The notes beneath the pieces were generated by a model. That model saw only the letters and a list, made by a program, of their open reading frames with translations, was not told the origin of the DNA and ran no database searches. Of a stretch of DNA of 6,792 bases, positions 1 to 5,749 are shown in pieces. Positions within the stretch are counted from its first letter, which is position 1. Each line of letters starts with the position of its first letter. The position numbers and the translations under genes were made by a program. Source of the DNA: an uncultured Ruminococcus sp. (GTDB taxonomy: Bacteria; Bacillota; Clostridia; Oscillospirales; Acutalibacteraceae); NCBI GenBank assembly GCA_902783065.1, contig CACZPV010000308.1:1-6792 (forward strand). The letters run 5' to 3'.

Positions 1-1647
1 CTTCGTTATTTTCGATAATACGTTAGATTTCAGCGATAACCAATCAATCATTAATCCGATAAAGTATCCGCCAATCAGAATCAAAGGTGATGCATACCTT
101 ATGTGTTCAGTGCATAGATCAGGATAGTTTATACAAAAAGTATAATAACACACTAATATTACAATACAATAAGATAACATAACTGTTTTCCATATCGGTG
201 CAGATGTTTCATTCTGAAATATCATCCTTATCATGCACAAAAATGCGATCAATGCCAACACAGCAGCAGTCCAGAATACAATATAATCAAGTTTAAAAAA
301 CATATTGCCAAAGGAATCATCCGTCACTAACGGCACTGAAGCAGTTTTCAGCAAAGCTGTCAGCGGATTATATTCAAAGTAAGGCATTCCGTTTGTTTTA
401 TCATATAAAAATACGTGTTCCAGCTGGTTGGGGTTAAAATCAAACAAACGCTTTATAATCGGCTCATCAATATATTTCGGCTCTATCGTACTCTGCGGCA
501 CATAGCCAAAGGGTACACCAAAGCGTACATAATTTCTCACACTCCAATAAAAAGAAAGCGGTGCCGCAACAAGTAAAAAGACAGCCATCTGACCGATTTT
601 GTTTTTAAGTTCCGAAAAATTTTTATTTTTTAACTTATCAATCAATGCTCCCACAAATATTACAGCAATGGGTACAGCGGCCATCCATACAGAAAGCTTG
701 GCAAACATTCCGGCACCAAATGCTAATGCTGTTTTGATTATATCAGATATTTTCTGCGTTTTATACCAGCGTGCAGCAAGATAAATACTGTGTACGGCTA
801 AGAATGTTGAAAGCATATCATTATTCATGTAATTGCCTATCAATACAAAAGCCGGAGAAAAAGCAGCAATAGCAAAAGCGGCAGTCAGACCTCTTTTTTT
901 CAATCCGATCAGTTTTCCGAAGCGGTATATAGTAACAAGCAAAAACAAAAAATACAGCAGCGGCGGGTACTTCATATTATAAATAGCAACTCGGATATCT
1001 ATTCCGAAAAAAGTAATGATATGCAAAAAGATCATTTCGATATAATGATGAAGCGGAGGGTGATAGTACTGCCATTTTTCCCTCGGATCAAACTGTGCCG
1101 GAATAAAATGATTGTAAAGATATTCTATATATCCTATATGACCGTTTCCGGATGTAAAAAACGCACCCAGATCCATCTGCATATAGAAGGCAGCATAAAG
1201 CATATAATAAAAATGTATCGTCAGGCTTAAAAAAAACAGGACAACTATAGCTTTTTTAAACGACCATGTTTTTTTTACAGTAATAACAATACAAATAATT
1301 GTAATTGCCGCCAGCGCAAAGAAAAGAGGAACATTCGGGCTTCGCCCCTGTATTATCTCGTCATACGAAACTTTTAAAAAGACAAACACACTGATCTCAG
1401 CATACACGATACCTGACAGTACTGCTAAATCAAAAATATTTTCTTTTTTACCGTTATTAATATTTTTCCTGCGGTTCCACAGCCTTTCAGCAGCTATAAG
1501 AGCAATTCCAGCCAATACAGGTGCAATGTGGTTCACCGGAACTGTTCCTTCAATACTGAACTGACCAAAGGTCAGAAAAACAACAAGCCAGACAAGAAAT
1601 ACACAGCAATAAGGATGCTTTTTTATACTAAGCTTGATCATTTCCAC
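1..1647 (-). CDS. GT-C / GT39-like membrane glycosyltransferase, second of a tandem pair (C-terminus cut by window edge)
   Basis: Open for 549 codons with no stop up to the left edge. It is clearly a paralogue of the neighbour at 1660-3393: the two proteins share most of the block around residues 159-200, including GAFF, SGNGH, GYIEY, FDPREKWQYYHP and LHH. By alignment only about 30 C-terminal residues are missing. Around ten or more hydrophobic segments indicate a polytopic membrane protein. An Asp (about residue 159) early in the first large loop, followed by HPPL (196-199), resembles the acidic residue and HPPL element of GT-C fold enzymes (PMT/ArnT, CAZy GT39-like), which move a sugar from a polyprenyl-phosphate donor onto an acceptor outside the membrane. 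That function is family knowledge; donor and acceptor are unknown. The start is taken as GTG at 1647, because AGAAGGTGAT sits 7 nt upstream of it; the in-frame ATG two codons later (1641) is the alternative. Only 12 nt separate it from the upstream stop, so it is cotranscribed and probably translationally coupled. Confidence 0.85.
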   Translation of the reverse strand, partial: MEMIKLSIKKHPYCCVFLVWLVVFLTFGQFSIEGTVPVNHIAPVLAGIALIAAERLWNRRKNINNGKKENIFDLAVLSGIVYAEISVFVFLKVSYDEIIQGRSPNVPLFFALAAITIICIVITVKKTWSFKKAIVVLFFLSLTIHFYYMLYAAFYMQMDLGAFFTSGNGHIGYIEYLYNHFIPAQFDPREKWQYYHPPLHHYIEMIFLHIITFFGIDIRVAIYNMKYPPLLYFLFLLVTIYRFGKLIGLKKRGLTAAFAIAAFSPAFVLIGNYMNNDMLSTFLAVHSIYLAARWYKTQKISDIIKTALAFGAGMFAKLSVWMAAVPIAVIFVGALIDKLKNKNFSELKNKIGQMAVFLLVAAPLSFYWSVRNYVRFGVPFGYVPQSTIEPKYIDEPIIKRLFDFNPNQLEHVFLYDKTNGMPYFEYNPLTALLKTASVPLVTDDSFGNMFFKLDYIVFWTAAVLALIAFLCMIRMIFQNETSAPIWKTVMLSYCIVILVCYYTFCINYPDLCTEHIRYASPLILIGGYFIGLMIDWLSLKSNVLSKITK

Positions 1648-1650
1648 AAT

Positions 1651-1661
1651 ATCACCTTCTT
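1651..1661 (-). promoter_or_regulatory. Ribosome binding site overlapping the upstream stop codon
   Basis: On the minus strand this reads AAGAAGGTGAT, close to the anti-Shine-Dalgarno complement. It overlaps two bases of the upstream gene's TAA stop (1660-1662) and lies at good spacing for GTG at 1647, but about 13 nt from ATG at 1641. It therefore decides the start in favour of GTG and suggests translational coupling of the two paralogues. Confidence 0.6.
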
Positions 1662-3393
1662 ATGCAAAATTAAGTATAAGTGAAGTATAGGTAATGTCAT
1701 AGATCATAACTGCCAAAGAAAGAGCAGAATATGCCGCAGTCAGTACGGAAAGGGCAATACGGCAGACCGATGACAATTTCTGCTTCCGGAATTGAATCCG
1801 TCCGGCAGCAAGCGATATAAACAGCGCTCCGATATATATTACAGGAGAGGCATAACGAATATCTTCTGTACATACATGAGGATATTTCAGACAAAACAAA
1901 TAATACGACAACATAAGAGTAATATAAAACAGTGTCACTGCTATTAAAAACACAGGCTTCATAACATTCTTTTTCAGAATTACGATTACCATACTGACAA
2001 ATGAAATTACACACAATACGATTGTTGTCACCAGAAGAAGTCTGTTAAATACGGTTGCTTCTTTCATAACGGAAGCAGAAGATTTGATCAGTGCAATAAG
2101 AGGATTATATTCATTATAAGCATCATTTTCTCTTACAGCTGCAACCCAGGTCTGATCGAACTGTGAAAGATTAAAGTCAAACAACCTTTGCGCAGCAGAC
2201 TGGGGTATAAGCTGGGAATCATCATTTATAACCGGAATATAACCTATAGGTACACCAAAACGTATATAATTACGAATACTCCAGTAAAAAGACAGCGGTG
2301 CGGCAATTCCAAGAAAAGCCCACATTTGTGCAAACAGTCTGCGAAATTCCGGATAATGTTTGTTCTTCAGATTTTCGGTCAATGCTGCAATAAACAAAAT
2401 GGCAATCGGCACTGCCGCCATCCAGACAGACAATTTTGTAAGCATACCGAATCCGAAAGCAAAAGCCGTCCTGATAATGTCAGCGGCAGTTCGGCTGAGG
2501 TACCATTTCACTGCGCAATAAACGGAAAGCATCATAAACATTACGGACATCATATCATTATTGATATAATTTGCCATATAGAAAAACGCAGGAGAAAATG
2601 ACATAATTATAACGAGAAGAATCGTATAAGGCTTTTTCACGCCAAGCAGTTTGCTGAGTCTGTAAAAAATAATCAGCGTAAACATATAGTATAGCAGCGG
2701 AAGATATTGAATATTATAGATAGCAATTCTGAGATTAACCCCAAACATAGTTTGTATTCTCAGAAACAAGGCAGCAGTCAGATGATGCAGCAGCGGGTGA
2801 TAATACTGCCATTTTTCTCTGGGATCAAACTGAGGGAGTGATAAATGATTGTAAATATACTCTATATATCCCATATGACCATTGCCTGTTGAAAAAAAGG
2901 CTCCCTGATCCCACTGATACAGCAGCGCCGAGTTAAGGGAAAACAGTAAATGAAACACAAAACTGACACTCAGAATAAAAACAACTGCTCTGTACTCTGA
3001 CCATTTCTTTCTGAATGTCAGATAAGAAGCTGCTGCAATGAAGAACACAGCGACGAAAAACATTGGCACGGCAATATTTCTGCCGCTGATCTGCGGCATT
3101 GAAGGAACTATGGAAAATATATATAACATCAATAAAATAAAGACTGTTCCTGCTCCGATAAAAAGACATGCCTTTTTGAGAGCGCTTTTAACCTTCTGTT
3201 CATCCAAGCTTTGTTTCTTCAGATACAGAGTTTCACCAATAACAGCAAGCACAGCAAAAATAATTACCGAAAGATAATTAAAGGGAACAACACCTTCAAT
3301 GTCAAAACGTCCCAGTGCACAAAATGTCATCAGCCACAGTATTGATACTGACAGATATGGATGCTTTTTTTGCCCGTATTTTATTAATTGCAT
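1660..3393 (-). CDS. GT-C / GT39-like membrane glycosyltransferase, first of a tandem pair
   Basis: A complete 577-residue protein (579 if the TTG at 3399 is used) with about a dozen hydrophobic segments across its length and a basic, hydrophilic N-terminus. The first large loop holds WDQGAFF (Asp about residue 162), then TGNGH, GYIEY, FDPREKWQYYH and a second membrane-proximal NYINNDM near residues 275-282. This arrangement fits GT-C superfamily glycosyltransferases of the GT39/PMT-like group, which use lipid-linked sugar donors. The substrate cannot be read from the sequence. The element that is HPPL in the tandem paralogue is HPLL here. Minus-strand SD repeats AAGGAAAGGA precede both TTG (3399) and ATG (3393); I choose ATG because it aligns with the paralogue's N-terminus and is the commoner codon, but TTG is not excluded. 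It is the promoter-proximal cistron behind the long structured leader. Sugar-polymer or lipid-carrier glycosylation is an inference; I am confident of the family type, not of the role. Confidence 0.85.
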   Translation of the reverse strand: MQLIKYGQKKHPYLSVSILWLMTFCALGRFDIEGVVPFNYLSVIIFAVLAVIGETLYLKKQSLDEQKVKSALKKACLFIGAGTVFILLMLYIFSIVPSMPQISGRNIAVPMFFVAVFFIAAASYLTFRKKWSEYRAVVFILSVSFVFHLLFSLNSALLYQWDQGAFFSTGNGHMGYIEYIYNHLSLPQFDPREKWQYYHPLLHHLTAALFLRIQTMFGVNLRIAIYNIQYLPLLYYMFTLIIFYRLSKLLGVKKPYTILLVIIMSFSPAFFYMANYINNDMMSVMFMMLSVYCAVKWYLSRTAADIIRTAFAFGFGMLTKLSVWMAAVPIAILFIAALTENLKNKHYPEFRRLFAQMWAFLGIAAPLSFYWSIRNYIRFGVPIGYIPVINDDSQLIPQSAAQRLFDFNLSQFDQTWVAAVRENDAYNEYNPLIALIKSSASVMKEATVFNRLLLVTTIVLCVISFVSMVIVILKKNVMKPVFLIAVTLFYITLMLSYYLFCLKYPHVCTEDIRYASPVIYIGALFISLAAGRIQFRKQKLSSVCRIALSVLTAAYSALSLAVMIYDITYTSLILNFA

Positions 3394-3475
3394 AACCAAA
3401 TTTTCCTTTCCTTGAATGTCTAAATATTACTGCCCCGTCCAACGTAACACCTCTGTAAATTTAATACCTACAGCT

Positions 3476-3677
3476 GCTTAGGCAAAATCATATTTTTAAC
3501 GGGAGTCAACTTAAGCTTTTCCGTCACCGCCTTTCAGCAGTGAGGCACGTTTCTACACTCCCCTATTTCAGTAAGAAGATTTTACCGACTGCGTTCGGCG
3601 GCAATAGACGCTGTCTCTGAATCATACAAGTCTGCCCAAAGACTTGACCTGAACTTATAACCTGTTAAGCTGACAAC
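3476..3677 (-). ncRNA. Candidate structured leader or stand-alone RNA upstream of the glycosyltransferase pair, class unassigned
   Basis: Read on the minus strand, about 200 nt are visibly more G/C-rich and structured than their AT-rich surroundings. A terminal helix pairs GCUUA-(ACA)-GG (3670-3661) with CCUAAGC (3482-3476). Inside it lie three hairpins: CAAGUCU/AGACUUG (3646-3640 with 3633-3627), UUGCCG/CGGUAA (3604-3599 with 3587-3582) and CACUGCU-GAAA-GGCGGUG (3542-3536 with 3531-3525). A further long-range helix, GGGAGU/ACUCCC (3562-3557 with 3506-3501), encloses the GAAA hairpin. A promoter sits just upstream. I looked for signatures of cobalamin, c-di-GMP-I, c-di-AMP, SAM, lysine, T-box and Mn riboswitches, and of tmRNA, SRP RNA and RNase P, and found none convincing. 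The size and closed shape would fit an orphan class such as the raiA motif, but I cannot confirm that. It may be a cis-regulator of the glycosyltransferases or an independent RNA; no clear terminator was seen before the gene. Confidence 0.5.
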
Positions 3678-3682
3678 ATCGC

Positions 3683-3711
3683 ATAATAACCGAACTTTTA
3701 TTTATAATCAA
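3683..3711 (-). promoter_or_regulatory. Sigma-A-like promoter for the leader RNA and glycosyltransferase pair
   Basis: On the minus strand TTGATT (3711-3706) is followed after exactly 17 bases by TATTAT (3688-3683). The predicted transcription start is near 3674-3677, immediately before the terminal helix of the structured RNA. This gives an untranslated leader of about 280 nt before the first glycosyltransferase. Confidence 0.55.
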
Positions 3712-3856
3712 TATCAAGTTTCAAGGATTCATGTATTTATTCTGTTTTCAGGAGCACAGTAATAAATTTCACCAAAAAAACTGTTTTTTCGACAGAATCA
3801 TCATGCGTTTTTTTACTTCTTAACAATTTGTTTACTTTTTCATAAATATTTATACA

Positions 3857-3885
3857 TTGAATCCTTCGGATTTTAAGAGTATAAT
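3857..3885 (+). promoter_or_regulatory. Strong sigma-A-like promoter for a small RNA
   Basis: TTGAAT (3857-3862), a 17-base spacer, and a consensus TATAAT (3880-3885). Start of transcription is predicted near 3892. It points away from the glycosyltransferase leader, so the two promoters are divergent with about 145 bp between their -35 boxes. The stretch between them (3712-3856) is T-rich and shows no gene. Confidence 0.65.
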
Positions 3886-3891
3886 ATATAC

Positions 3892-4010
3892 ATCAAATGA
3901 ATCTTTGTTAATTCGCTTTATTGAAATACAGATATCGTTCAAGCGGAGTGGGACGGTTTCTTCTTTCTTAGATCGGGGGCATGTCATGGGGAGATATGCT
4001 CCTCTTTTTT
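3892..4010 (+). ncRNA. Candidate small RNA with its own promoter and terminator
   Basis: About 115-120 nt lie between a good promoter and an intrinsic terminator, with no convincing reading frame inside and no same-strand gene downstream until 5750. A central hairpin pairs AUCGUUC (3934-3940) with GGACGGU (3951-3957), including G-U pairs, around a 10-base loop, AAGCGGAGUG. Between this hairpin and the terminator is a pyrimidine-rich single-stranded stretch (about 3957-3970). Purine-rich GGA-type sequence is exposed both in the hairpin loop and in the terminator loop. I do not recognise the family. A hydrophobic 24-codon frame begins inside the terminator stem at 3981, but has no properly spaced ribosome binding site. 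A trans-acting regulatory RNA is the simplest reading. Confidence 0.5.
3975..4010 (+). terminator. Intrinsic terminator of the small RNA
   Basis: GGGGGCAU (3975-3982) pairs with AUGCUCCU (3996-4003), with two G-U pairs, around a 13-base loop, and is followed by C and six T residues (4005-4010). The stem and T-tract are in the correct order only for plus-strand transcription. Confidence 0.7.
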
Positions 4011-4041
4011 ATCCTTTATGAAGTTTTCTTTCCGATTTTCA

Positions 4042-4122
4042 CAGATTCAGGATAATAATACTAATATCTGATGGAAAGTAGACTTGAATCTGCGAGGATA
4101 TTTTTATCAGATATTCGTATTA
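4042..4122. repeat. Imperfect palindromic element, copy 1
   Basis: A 17-base arm TAATACTAATATCTGAT (4056-4072) is matched by its inverted copy at 4106-4122 with one mismatch, across a 33-base spacer. A second, interleaved pair, CAGATTCA (4042-4049) and TGAATCTG (4085-4092), is perfectly complementary. The sequence from GGATA through the left arm closely matches the second copy at 5287-5309. The element lies in the intergenic space between the small-RNA terminator and the terminator of the zinc-ribbon membrane protein. Confidence 0.6.
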
Positions 4123-4130
4123 AAGAGAAA

Positions 4131-4159
4131 AGCCAGTGAGTTTTTATGATTCACTGACT
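4131..4159 (-). terminator. Terminator downstream of the zinc-ribbon membrane protein gene
   Basis: On the minus strand AGUCAGUGA (4159-4151) pairs over nine positions, one a G-U pair, with UCACUGGCU (4139-4131), and runs into UUUUCU. It begins about 31 nt after the stop codon at 4191. Read on the plus strand the stem has one mismatch and is followed by TTTTATT, so weak bidirectional function is possible. Confidence 0.7.
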
Positions 4160-4190
4160 TTTATTAATTATCAAAATACTATACGGTCAT

Positions 4191-5132
4191 TTATAATATA
4201 TTGTTGGATATTTTAAGCGGTCGTGTATATTTCCTTTTCAAAAAATAAGCAACACCGATCACCGCCATTATAGCCGTACCAATAAGAATCTCAAAAATAA
4301 CGGAATTAAGAATGGTATAAGTTGAAAAACTATTATTGGTTGATTCAATTGCCTCTGTAACCGCAATCCCGCCCCCCTGCCGTTCGATCAATATTGCCAT
4401 ATTAGCAACAATAGCGCAGTATTCAGCGCATAAAAAAGCTGCAAAGGAAATTATCTCACAAAATACAGCACTTAATTTGGTTGCTCTTTTTCCTGAAATG
4501 ACGTAGCCGGCAAAAGTACAGACGGCAATCACTCCTGCCCAGATACCGTATGCCTGCCAGAACTGATACAAAAGAATATAGACAGAAGCTCCCAAAGCCG
4601 CACCAAAAAAGGCACCTGCCAAACCTGCAGGCATATTCTGTTTTTTCTTGATAAACATATCCCGGCGGCGCTCATATTGCCTCCGCTTTCTCACAATACA
4701 CTTGTCGCAGATCGGCATTAGTTCCCGTCCAACGATGTACATACCGGTTTTTCTGTTTCTGGAGCATACCCGGCATATCGGAAGAATGATGCCGCTTTTA
4801 CAGAGTTCGGTAATATAACGAGTGACATTTTTTAGATTTTCACGATCTATATCCGAATCAACGGTCATTTTGACATTAATTTTAATCCTTCTGTCTTTAT
4901 ATAAAGCCTTAGTAATAAAAGTTTTATTTTCCGCAGAGAAGCTTTTGAGTTTATGAAGCAGTGACGTCATATCTTCTGCATTACATCCAAGGAGCAGTGA
5001 GTAACGGTTTTCCTCGGCAAGAAATTCAATAATTGTATGAAACCCCTCAAATGTATTGAAGCCTGATTTTGATTTTGAATTATACCGGTATCCCACGGTT
5101 ATCAGAAATTCCTGAAATTCGCTTTCTGTCAC
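4191..5132 (-). CDS. Unrecognised membrane protein with N-terminal soluble domain and CxxC-CxxC zinc-ribbon-like knuckle
   Basis: 313 residues from GTG at 5132. An in-frame ATG upstream at 5171 exists, but AGGAGGTGAT lies 7 nt before the GTG and nothing comparable precedes the ATG, so the extra 13 codons are leader. Residues 1-115 form a soluble mixed alpha/beta region without a motif I can name. Four cysteines follow as CRVC (120-123) and CDKC (142-145), a typical spacing for a zinc ribbon. A strongly basic stretch (about 147-165, rich in Arg and Lys) then leads into four hydrophobic segments at about 169-191, 195-213, 220-249 and 271-298, and a short basic tail. The positive-inside rule suggests the N-terminal domain and zinc knuckle are cytoplasmic. 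It is a single-gene transcription unit with its own promoter and terminator, flanked by related palindromes. I do not recognise the family and assign no function; a zinc-ribbon-headed membrane sensor or assembly factor would be speculation. Confidence 0.8.
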   Translation of the reverse strand: MTESEFQEFLITVGYRYNSKSKSGFNTFEGFHTIIEFLAEENRYSLLLGCNAEDMTSLLHKLKSFSAENKTFITKALYKDRRIKINVKMTVDSDIDRENLKNVTRYITELCKSGIILPICRVCSRNRKTGMYIVGRELMPICDKCIVRKRRQYERRRDMFIKKKQNMPAGLAGAFFGAALGASVYILLYQFWQAYGIWAGVIAVCTFAGYVISGKRATKLSAVFCEIISFAAFLCAEYCAIVANMAILIERQGGGIAVTEAIESTNNSFSTYTILNSVIFEILIGTAIMAVIGVAYFLKRKYTRPLKISNNIL

Positions 5133-5135
5133 TGT

Positions 5136-5145
5136 ATCACCTCCT
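5136..5145 (-). promoter_or_regulatory. Near-perfect ribosome binding site fixing a GTG start
   Basis: Minus-strand AGGAGGTGAT, a full match to the anti-Shine-Dalgarno sequence, placed 7 nt from GGAGG to GTG at 5132. It overrides the longer ATG-initiated reading from 5171. Confidence 0.85.
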
Positions 5146-5202
5146 GCACAATAATACCTCTGTATTTTCATAAAATCATTTTACGCTTAATTTTCCTTTT
5201 AC

Positions 5203-5231
5203 ATTATAATACAATTTTTTATAAAATACAA
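5203..5231 (-). promoter_or_regulatory. Sigma-A-like promoter of the zinc-ribbon membrane protein gene
   Basis: On the minus strand TTGTAT (5231-5226), a 17-base spacer, and consensus TATAAT (5208-5203). Predicted start near 5196 gives a leader of about 64 nt before the GTG. It also supports the GTG call, since the ATG at 5171 would leave only about 25 nt and no ribosome binding site. Confidence 0.6.
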
Positions 5232-5286
5232 TACCTTTGATTTGCTGAGCAATGAAAATAACCTTAATCCGTGTAGTTGACATGAT

Positions 5287-5362
5287 GGATATAATACTAA
5301 TATTCGATAGAATACTTTAACACTCAAATCTATTTTAAGGCTTCTTATCGAATATAAGTATA
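5287..5362. repeat. Imperfect palindromic element, copy 2
   Basis: Left arm TAATACTAATATTCGATA (5292-5309) and inverted right arm TATCGAATATAAGTATA (5346-5362) pair over 14 of 15 core positions across a spacer of 36 bases. GGATA-TAATACTAATAT-GAT is shared with copy 1 at 4050-4072, allowing one base of length difference. The spacers also carry similar ACTTGAATCT and ACTCAAATCT segments. It lies upstream of the promoter of the membrane protein gene, so the two copies bracket that gene. Confidence 0.55.
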
Positions 5363-5632
5363 AAAAGACTTTGGAGTTTCATCCTATCCAGAAAAAAGCG
5401 CATCAAAGTTCAAAAGACACTGTTGTGACCAAATTTAACATTTATGTTTTTTTGTAAAAAATTTACAAAATACACCAAAGCATGACAAAGAGTTAATTAA
5501 TAACTAAAAAATATCGGTAAGATATAGTTATGATACCTATACTATTTATTGTCTTTCTAAGATGTTTTTACCAAACAGTATTCAGTAATTTAGTTAAATT
5601 AATGATCGCTTCTTTAAAACACCTTTGATTAT

Positions 5633-5653
5633 TTATTTGTTTTAAACAAATAA
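5633..5653. promoter_or_regulatory. Perfect palindrome upstream of the PAS-like regulator, possible operator
   Basis: Two 10-base arms, TTATTTGTTT and AAACAAATAA, flank a single central T, with partial extension outward (GATTATTT … AAATAATC). It lies about 97 bp before the start codon. It could be a dimeric repressor site or a weak hairpin; in DNA this AT-rich some palindromes arise by chance. Confidence 0.3.
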
Positions 5654-5735
5654 TCAGGATTAATTATTATTAATTAATAAACAATTATATGGTTTATGAG
5701 GCACATTAAAAGAAACTCATCGGTTGCCGACAGAA

Positions 5736-5740
5736 GGAGG
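5736..5740 (+). promoter_or_regulatory. Ribosome binding site of the PAS-like regulator
   Basis: AAGGAGG followed after 9 nt by ATG at 5750, in the sequence GAAGGAGGAAATTACGAATG. No competing start is positioned as well. Confidence 0.75.
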
Positions 5741-5749
5741 AAATTACGA

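Larger units (their letters stand above)
5363..5749. other. AT-rich intergenic region upstream of the regulator gene
   Basis: No gene is supported here. It holds two short perfect palindromes: TTTTGTAAA/TTTACAAAA (5450-5458, 5462-5470) and TTATTTGTTT/AAACAAATAA (5633-5642, 5644-5653). Promoter-like hexamers occur (for example TATACT at 5538), but none has a matching -35 at the right distance, so I do not place the promoter of the downstream gene. A 32-codon frame at 5530-5628 lacks a good ribosome binding site. Confidence 0.5.

Noticed and set aside
599..3277. Several plus-strand and alternative minus-strand open frames across the glycosyltransferase genes, for example 2188-2601 plus and 1697-2014 minus.
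   Set aside because: They lie wholly inside the two paralogous membrane protein genes, lack ribosome binding sites, and their composition is that of shadow frames.
3525..3542. Possible c-di-GMP-I riboswitch, from a GAAA-capped hairpin followed by GUGACGGAAAAGC on the minus strand, similar to the GACGCAAAGC element.
   Set aside because: The closing P1 helix with its GGCAAACC and GUUGCC strands, and the third stem with its receptor, are not present. The match is local only.
3774..3798. Hairpin CTGT-loop-ACAG followed by seven T residues on the minus strand, terminator-like.
   Set aside because: The stem is only four base pairs and no minus-strand transcript is expected to reach it, since the upstream gene already has a better terminator at 4131-4159.
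3981..4055. A 24-codon frame for a hydrophobic peptide (begins MSWGDMLLFF), resembling a type I toxin in character.
   Set aside because: Its start lies within the terminator stem, the nearest purine run (GGGGG) is only one base from the ATG, and the T-tract that ends transcription is inside it. No independent support.
5450..5470. Palindrome TTTTGTAAA / TTTACAAAA with a three-base spacer.
   Set aside because: Composed almost only of A and T in an AT-rich stretch, with no promoter or gene at a sensible distance; likely chance.
5530..5628. A 32-codon plus-strand frame (begins MIPILFIVFL).
   Set aside because: Only a weak GGTAAG precedes it, no paired promoter was found, and such short frames are expected by chance in this AT-rich intergenic DNA.
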